From Macrotis lagotis (Eukaryota > Chordata > Mammalia > Peramelemorphia > Peramelidae): a stretch of 64,000 nucleotides of DNA. A program made the position numbers and the translations under genes. The stretch is taken from positions 1,588,878 to 1,652,877 of the forward strand of contig NC_133663.1 of assembly GCF_037893015.1 (NCBI RefSeq), in the 5' to 3' direction. The notes beneath the pieces are model-generated. The model saw nothing but the letters and a program-made list of their open reading frames with translations. It was not told the origin of the DNA and did not search any database. Shown here one piece after another: positions 57,512 to 64,000 of this stretch; position 1 is the stretch's first letter, and each line of letters starts with the position of its first letter.

Positions 57512-59691
57512 GTGAGTGGACCCCAGCCTTCTGGCTGCTCCTCTTCCCATGAGTGTTCCTGTCACCCTATCGAGAAGTGGCTGCTGAGCAAACCTGTTTG
57601 GACCCGACACATTTTACTTCCCTGCTCAGAAGTCTTCAGTGACTCCCTCTTGTTTCTAAGGAAAAACAGAGATTCCTCAGCTTGCCCTTTAGACCTCAGT
57701 CTAGCTCCCATCTGTCTTTCTAGGTGAGGCCAAGGTTTTTGGCTAGGAAGGTTTGCTGGCTGTTCCCTCTACCAGGGTCTTTCCCTCCTACCTTTGTACA
57801 TGAGGGTTCTTGGCCTTTCAGGGACCTGGGTAGAGCCCTCCTACAAGGGCCTCCAGCATCCTGCATATGATCTTGCTTATTTAATTGATGCTTGCTTCAT
57901 GTTATTGAGCATAGACCTATTCTCAGTAGAGGCAGCTGGTAGCAGAACACTGAATGAAGAGTCAAAGAGCTGAGCTCAAGTCCTGCCTCAGATACTTAAT
58001 AGCTTTTTGGTTCTGAGCAGCCATTTAGCCTCAGTTTCTCATCCATCATCACTTGATGGAGAGACTGGATATGTAAGATGCCATGCAAACTTTGCTGTAG
58101 AAATGTCAGCTCTTATTATAGAGTGGGGTCTTGGGAGAAGGAAGGCTAAATGAGAAAGGGCAAAGGGGAGACATGGGCCAAGGGTTGTGAAACACTTGAA
58201 GAGATGATATTCTGGAGAAATTGTCTGATTAGGGGGCCTCAACAGAATGAGGTTAGGAATGGCAGGGAGGAGAGGTCTTTTCTGAAATGGGGAAGTTGGA
58301 TTAGCAGAGGTTTCAAGACAGTGGCCAAGGAGAATGAAGAGTGGATGGAGCTTTGAGTCTTGGGCAGAGAGCCCTGGGAAAGGGCTGTGGATAATTTGGC
58401 GAGTGCCACTTGAAAAAGGACTTTGATTGGCAGAATTGGAAACCTCAAGAGCACTAGAGTTATGGTGTGAGTGGAGGTTGGATTGGGTGGGGGGTGAACC
58501 AGAGAAAAAAGACTAGATCCAAAAGAGCCAGAATTCTAGTGGTCATTGCTGATGGAGCAGCTGGATCCCTGAGGTGAAATGCTGGGAGGGTCCTAAGCCA
58601 GAGTTTGAGAGCTGGGGAGGTCCCTATAGGTCATTATTCCAGCCCTCCCAGTTTATGGCAAAGGAGTGTCCAAAGGAGGATGGTCATCCACTGGTAAGAA
58701 CCATAGGCAGGTCCTTGATGCCTTTATCCAAGTCACAGATAAAAAGAAGGGAAAGGTGAGAGAACACTGGGCCAGACGCAAATGATCCTAGACCCTCTAC
58801 TGCAAACCTCCTTCCATTTTAGTCAGTCCTTAATCTCTCCAGCTCAACTGTTTATTATGTCCTCCAGGTCCCCCCAACTTCTCCCCCAGAATAGCACAAG
58901 GGACCTTGTTAAGTAGATGATAAAACCTGGGTAAACTGCGCCTACATCATTCCCCTCATCTAAAAGGAAATAAAGGTAGGCTGGGATGGGTGACCCCCAG
59001 GGCAGGTAAAACCAGATCACCTTTCTTCATTCACCAATGTTGCAGATTCCATTCCCTTCTCTTCTCCTTCCCCCCATCCTTTTTTCTTCTAAAAATGAGG
59101 TCATTTCCTTTTTCCAGTTCTGTGGCACTCGTCCCACTCTTCTCAGGTCTGCAGGGATCCCTGGCCATGGCTCGACAATCCCATCTGCCACTGCTTTCAG
59201 TACCTCTGGGCCTGGTGACTGCTCCACCTCTCATTTCCCCATTAATTATTTTGTTCTGACCTCGTGCATGTGGAGCATGGGCCCTTCTCATGGCCCCTCA
59301 GCCCTCAGGACAGGATCCCAAAGGAGGAGGCTCTTGTTTTTCTTCAACTAAGTTGACTTCAAGTTCTCTGTGGGTATGTGTGGAATGTTTCCCTGGGTAG
59401 CTTCTCTCTTCTTTCCTCATCAGGTTGGTTTCCCTTGTCTTCAAATCTCCATTCTCAAGACTTTCCCAATTCTCCTGACCAGATTTTCCTTGTAGAATTG
59501 GAGCCTGTGGGATCCTACCCATCCTTCCCTTGAGATCTCTGAAATCTCAGACTTGGATTGTCATTATTCTTCTCTCACTCAAAGGTAGTGAGCTCTTCTC
59601 CACAGAATGACCTCTGGGCCATCCATCTGGTTTTGTAAAGGATGAAGTAATCATTGAGGCAAGTTAAGAAGTTATTAACTGCTCAGCTGGT

Positions 59692-59720
59692 GTGTGTGAG
59701 TGTGTGTGTGTGTGAGGGGG
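59692..59720 (+). repeat. TG microsatellite
   Basis: Imperfect (TG)n, about 28 bases, next to the L2 remnant. Confidence 0.85.
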
Positions 59721-59789
59721 GGTGTGAAGGTGTACACAAGTACAGAAATCTGGATAACTGAAGTCTTTGCAAGTTTTCTGCCACAAGTC

Positions 59790-61095
59790 TCATTTCCTTG
59801 GACCTGTCTGCAGCCTTTGACTCTGTGGATCACCCATCACCCTCTCTTCTCTCTAGCTTCATGGGACTCCCCCCATGCTGGTTCTCCTTCTCCCTCTTGG
59901 TCTCCTTGGCTTCATGCTCCTCCAGACCATGCCCTCTAACCCCAGGTGTCTCTCAGGTTCTGTCCTGGACCCTCTGCTCCCCTCCCTCCAGACTCCTTAC
60001 CTCAGGGAGCTCCCATGAGTTTAAATACCATCTCTGCTGATATTTCTGCCTTTCCTGCTCCAGTCTCTCCATTGATATCCAAGGCCACATCTGCCACTGC
60101 CTTTCTGACATTGCCAACAGGATGTCCAGGAGACATCTTGAATTCAATGCGACCCAAATGGAAATCATTGTTTTTCTCCAACCTCCTCCTCTCCCTGTTG
60201 CTCTGAAGTGCACTGACCCTCCTTGTCTTTCAGGCTCCCAGCCTAGGAGTCAGCCTGGACTCTTCCCTCCCCCCATCCAGTGTGGTACCAAGGCCCAGCA
60301 GCTTCACCTTCAGGGTGCCTCTGGCAAGGTCCCCTTCTCTCCCCTGATTCTTCCCTCACCCTGGACTTGCTCCAGTATAGCTTAAGGTCAGCCACCAAAG
60401 GGCCTTTCCCATCTAGTCATGTCACCCTCTGCTCAATAAACTCCAATGATCCTTCTTGTCTGGCATTCAAGCCCTTCCCCATCTTGCCTCCTTCTTCCTG
60501 ACTCAGACTCTTCAGTGGTCCTGGCCTCCTGGATGTTCCTCCAATAAGACCCCTTGTCTCTTGGCTTTAGGCAGTTCCTTTGGCTGACCTCTGCATCAGC
60601 CTGATAGTTTATTCTCTAAATGCATCTGTTTCCTGTTTCCAGTGATTTCCAGGACTCAGGGAGAAGAGCCACCAACTCACTCCAACTGCTTCTTTCTGAA
60701 TGTCTGTGCACTTTTTCTGTGAAGCAGGATCTCTGGATTTTGGGCCCAATCCCCTAGACCAACCCTGCTTCTCTTGGCTGTGGACTTCTGGCTGCTTCTT
60801 TGTGCAGAACAAGATGCTCCACTTCCAGCCTCTGGGTATTGACTGGCCTGGGACCTCTGCCTGGCCTGCTCTCCCTGTCACCCTCCCCCCCCAGAAGCTG
60901 CCTTTCCTGGTCCATCTCATCACTGGGGTTGACTCCTACTTGTCCTGTCTTTTTGGTATGTCGTTGTTTGCTTATTCTCTCCTCCATTAGGTTGGGAGCT
61001 CCTGGGGGGCAGGGACCTGCTTGTGCTTCTTTTTGTACCCCTATCCCCCCTCCCCCGCATCCTCATACAGTATCTGAGTGTCTGGCACCCAGGCT
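59790..61095 (+). mobile_element. L2 (CR1-clade) LINE remnant
   Basis: From 59798 the frame reads LDLSAAFDSVDH, the CR1/L2 reverse-transcriptase motif (LDLSAAFDTVDH in intact elements), then SSSRPCPLTPGVSQVLSWT, matching the family's GVPQGSVLGP segment, and HEFKYHLC. Later words (CAATAAACTCCAATGATCCT, TTGGGAGCTCCTGGGGGGCA) are the L2 3' end. It is old and carries gaps; the frame runs on only about 80 codons. Confidence 0.85.
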
Positions 61096-61532
61096 TACTG
61101 CCTGACAGACTGCGCTGGGGAAGAAGAATTATTGTCTGTGGCTTCTTGTCAGACTTCTTGATCACTATTTGATCTGGTCAGGGAGAAAGAGAGGAAGGGG
61201 GAAGAGAATACTACAGGAGGGTCTGGCTCAGGGGGGAGATGAAGGTTGGCTTTGGGTTGGTAGTGGGCCTTGCCCATTGAGGGAAATACCAGCTTGGGTC
61301 GGCTGGACTCCTAGGAACTGGTGAAATCACCTTGGGAGGAGAAGAGAAGCGGAACAAAGGTGTGGGGATCCACTCTGTGGAGGAGGGAAGCGACTCAGTG
61401 GAAGCTGCTGAGGGAGGGCTCAGGTGGGGCAGGCCTGGTCATACGATCACTGTGGACTCCTGGGATGGGCTTGGAGCCCTGTCACAAGGTGGTGAGCACT
61501 GGATGCAAGTGGAGACTACTCTGCTGCAGAGG

Positions 61533-61601
61533 TTGGCCTGGGAGAAATGAGAGCATGGGAGGTGATGTCATGACCAGTAGCCTCCATTTTCTGTCCCTCA
61601 G
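61533..61601 (+). repeat. Local duplicate, copy 1
   Basis: Sixty-nine bases starting TTGGCCTGGGAGAAATGAGA, repeated in the same orientation at 62653-62721 with two mismatches. Confidence 0.95.
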
Positions 61602-62029
61602 GGAGGCAGATGGTAGGGCAGTGGGGAGACTGGAACAGGGGAGAATGGTGGCCACTGGGGGCAGAAAGGGAGAATTTGGGGGGGTGAGTGAGGGGAGGGC
61701 AGAGGTGGCCAGATGAGGTCAGGGTAGAGAGTGTGAGTGCCCTTGAATGTTTCTCACCTGGAAATGTGGGGTTAGCGGGGTTACCTAAAAAGACCAAGGC
61801 TGCTACTGCATCTTCGAAAGAGAAGTCAGTGCCATCTTGGGGGTAAATGACTTGGCTCCGAAGCTTCTTCTGGGGTTTGCCAACATGTCCTTTTCCCTCC
61901 ATAAAGTGTCTCGAGACAAATACTGGGAGGGTCTCTGGATGTTCATTCTGGTGTTCTTCCATTCCCATGCACTAATATGCTATATCCCAACCTGGTGCAG
62001 GGCAGAGTGCTGGGCCTACCCTTGAGAAG

Positions 62030-62215
62030 AGCTGAGTTCAAATCCTGCCTCAAGACGCTGATTAGTTGGGTGACCCAGGCAAATCGTTGAACCTCAGTTT
62101 TCTCATCTGTGAAATGGGTATTATGACCACCCCTTCCTCCCTTCCCAGGTAGTTGAGAAGACCTCCTGGGCTCATCCTAAAAGGGCTCTACAAATGCAAG
62201 ATATTATTAGCTATG
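62030..62215 (+). repeat. MIR/CORE-SINE element
   Basis: Contains GAGTTCAAATCCTGCCTCAA, CAGTTTTCTCATCTGTGAAA and GTTGAGAAGACCTCCTGGGC, the MIR-type layout with its 3' part preserved. Confidence 0.85.
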
Positions 62216-62652
62216 ACCTTTAGTGTGAGGAGATGAGGGTGGCTTAGCCTGAGAAAGTTCCAGGACTTTGAGGGGCCTCTAAGCTCCTCAGGAGTCAGCC
62301 CTCAAAATGAAGGAAGGGAGCCGAGGCTGCTTTGCTGTCCAAGAAGCGGGTGGGGCAGCGCCTGCGCCTTGAGGAGGGTGGTATCAGAGGGTTAGAGTTG
62401 AGGGAATGAGTAACGGGACCCAGCGGGAGGGCACAGGTCTCAGCAGCTTTTCCAAGGAGTTTGCTCTTTTGGAGAATGATAACAGGGCTGGGAGATGATG
62501 GTAGAGGGGAAGGAAGGCTTTTTTGTGGATGGGAGGAAATATGTGGGCATGTTTGAGGCAGCAGGGAAGGAACCAGTCTATCTGGTGAGAGGGCTGTCTG
62601 TTGGAGAAGAGGAGAGGGGCTGGGGCTCAGGGATACTGAGAGGAGGGTGGCC

Positions 62653-62721
62653 TTGGCCTGGGAGAAATGAGAGCATGGGAGGTGATGTCATGACCAGTAG
62701 CCTCCATTGTCTGGCCCTCAG
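62653..62721 (+). repeat. Local duplicate, copy 2
   Basis: Second copy of the 69-bp segment, exactly 1120 bases after the first. The flanks on both sides differ. Confidence 0.95.
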
Positions 62722-63550
62722 TTGAAAGGGAGAAGGAGTGAGAGACTTGAGGAGACAGAAAGTTTGGAGCCCGAACCCTAACATGGGGGAAGGAGTGAAT
62801 CCGAGAGGAAGAAATAAAAGGGCACGCCATGGGTTCTGCCCCCAAGTCTTCCTTCAGCACTTGGACAGAGCGCGGACTAAACCTGGCCAGCATCTCCTGG
62901 GGGGCTACCCCTCAGCTGGAACCTGGCCTCCACTCTGCTCCCCATTCTTCCCTGGTTCTCTACTGCTTTCTGGGTTTGAAGGCCCCCAGGCCCCACCTTT
63001 CTGGCCTGGAAGCCTGGGCCTGGGCACGGGCACATTCTGTACTTTAGCCCCTGGGCTTTTCCCCACATCTTCCCTGAACTTAAAATGCCCCCCCTTTGCA
63101 TTCCACCTCCAATTCCTTTCCATGACATTTTTAAAATGTAAATTAAATTAAATCTTTTCAATGAATAAAAATTCCCTCCCACCTGCCTTTGGCTCATTAA
63201 GAAAAAAAGAGGGAAAACAAAACCTCTGTAGCAAATATGTATCATCAAGTAATAATTCCCTTTCCTACATTAGTCATGTCCATAAATGGGTTGGAGTCAG
63301 AATAGAGGCTTCATACTTGGGGAAGAGTGGTCAGGGGACAAATCAATGCTGGGGATTGCCCCCCCCCCCAGATTAGGTCTGAGCTTGACATGAGATAGGG
63401 TTCTATGCCTGAGACACTGAGGCATCCCCGAGAACTGATCATCAATCTGAAAGGCAGGAAATCTGGGTTCCCTATATGACTGGATAACCAAGGGCACATC
63501 ATGTCCCTTTCTGGGTCTCATTGTCATTGTCTTTAAAATGAAAACATTGG

Positions 63551-63701
63551 GGGGCTACTAGGTGGCACAGTGGATAGAGCACCAGCCCTGGGTCCTCCTG
63601 ACTTGAGTTCAAATCCGGTCTCAGACACTTCATAATTATCTAACTGTGTGGCCTTGGGCAACCCACTTAACCCCATTTGCCTTGCAAAAACCTAAAAAAA
63701 A
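63551..63701 (+). repeat. tRNA-like SINE inserted in an older SINE
   Basis: Copy with CTACTAGGTGGCACAGTGGA, GAGTTCAAATCCGGTCTCAG and the CCTAAAAAA tail. CATTGG flanks it (63546-63551 and 63704-63709). The host sequence (about 63430-63545) is itself an old SINE with TTCTGGGTCTCATTGTCATT. Confidence 0.93.
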
Positions 63702-64000
63702 GGCATTGGATGAAATTATTTTTAGCCCCAGTTCTTAGCCTAATTCTACTATTGAGATTCAAGTGCTTTTCATTTTCAGACAGGTTGAGAATAGGACGTG
63801 CCTCAGAGTCTTTGTGGTCTGGGGTCTTTAGGAGCTCTGATTTAAAAACGACTCCCATTCCTGTGCTTCCGTACCACGGGAGTGTTGAGGCTCTTCCTCT
63901 GGCCTGGTTGATTGGGTGACGTGCTTGCAGAAAACAACCTTTGTCCATTTGTGGGCTGAGGTTGGATGGAACACTGCCATGCCTTCCTATCTGAATGGGG

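Larger units (their letters stand above)
57512..64000 (+). other. ANKFY1: ANKFY1 intron 2 (5' part)
   Basis: From the GTGAGT donor to the window end there is no sequence encoding the expected BTB-domain exon. The region holds old SINE fragments (about 57940-58120, 62030-62215 and 63430-63545), an L2 remnant (about 59790-61095), a TG microsatellite (about 59692-59720), a 69-bp repeated segment (61533-61601 and 62653-62721) and a young SINE (63551-63701). Confidence 0.85.

Noticed and set aside
5419-63701. tRNA genes at the A-box/B-box matches
   Set aside because: The boxes belong to SINEs with long 3' bodies, A-rich tails and target duplications. No cloverleaf could be traced.
57512-64000. 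Further ANKFY1 exons, such as the start of the BTB domain
   Set aside because: No stretch encoding a DLKIKVGDRHISAHKF-like segment was found; the exon must lie beyond the window.

Overview
This is a mammalian chromosomal window, almost certainly marsupial. Two host genes lie head to tail on the + strand. The first is UBE2G1 (ubiquitin-conjugating enzyme E2 G1): coding exons 2-5 and a separate 3'UTR exon are here, and exon 1 lies before the window. The second is ANKFY1 (Rabankyrin-5): the CpG-island promoter, a first exon with only 10 coding bases, and exon 2 are here, and the rest lies beyond position 64000. The marsupial call rests on at least eleven copies of a tRNA-like SINE (A-box TGGCGCAGTGG, B-box GGTTCAAATCC, tail ending CCTAAAAA), on CORE-SINE/MIR relatives, and on L1 3' ends of a type I associate with marsupials. 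The SINE form suggests an Australian marsupial, perhaps a dasyuromorph; that last step is memory-based inference. The order UBE2G1 then ANKFY1, in the same orientation, matches human 17p13.

Layout: 1-18499 is the end of UBE2G1 intron 1, with SINEs, two 5'-truncated L1 copies and an almost identical 94-bp inverted repeat. Positions 18500-29907 hold coding exons 2-5. The stop codon lies 36 bases before the end of exon 5. An 8.2-kb intron follows (29908-38145), rich in nested LINE and SINE debris. The 3'UTR exon starts at 38146 and has two AATAAA signals (39142 and 40484). Positions 40510-51400 are intergenic: LINE fragments, a 330-bp polypurine tract, and no gene I can support. Positions 51400-52300 are the ANKFY1 CpG island. 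A compound GC-rich minisatellite of 12- and 21-bp modules starts about 260 bp after the ATG (52294-52695). Positions 57319-57511 are ANKFY1 exon 2, and the rest is ANKFY1 intron 2, including an L2 (CR1-clade) remnant with a readable reverse-transcriptase motif.

The two proteins act in different pathways: E2 ubiquitin conjugation, and Rab5/PI3P endosome trafficking. I see no shared promoter, so their adjacency is best read as conserved synteny. I found no RNA gene, CRISPR array or convincing new protein-coding gene. The most unusual structures are the two-module minisatellite beside the ANKFY1 start, the inverted SINE pair in intron 1, the NMD-safe placement of the UBE2G1 3'UTR intron, and the many long G/C homopolymers.
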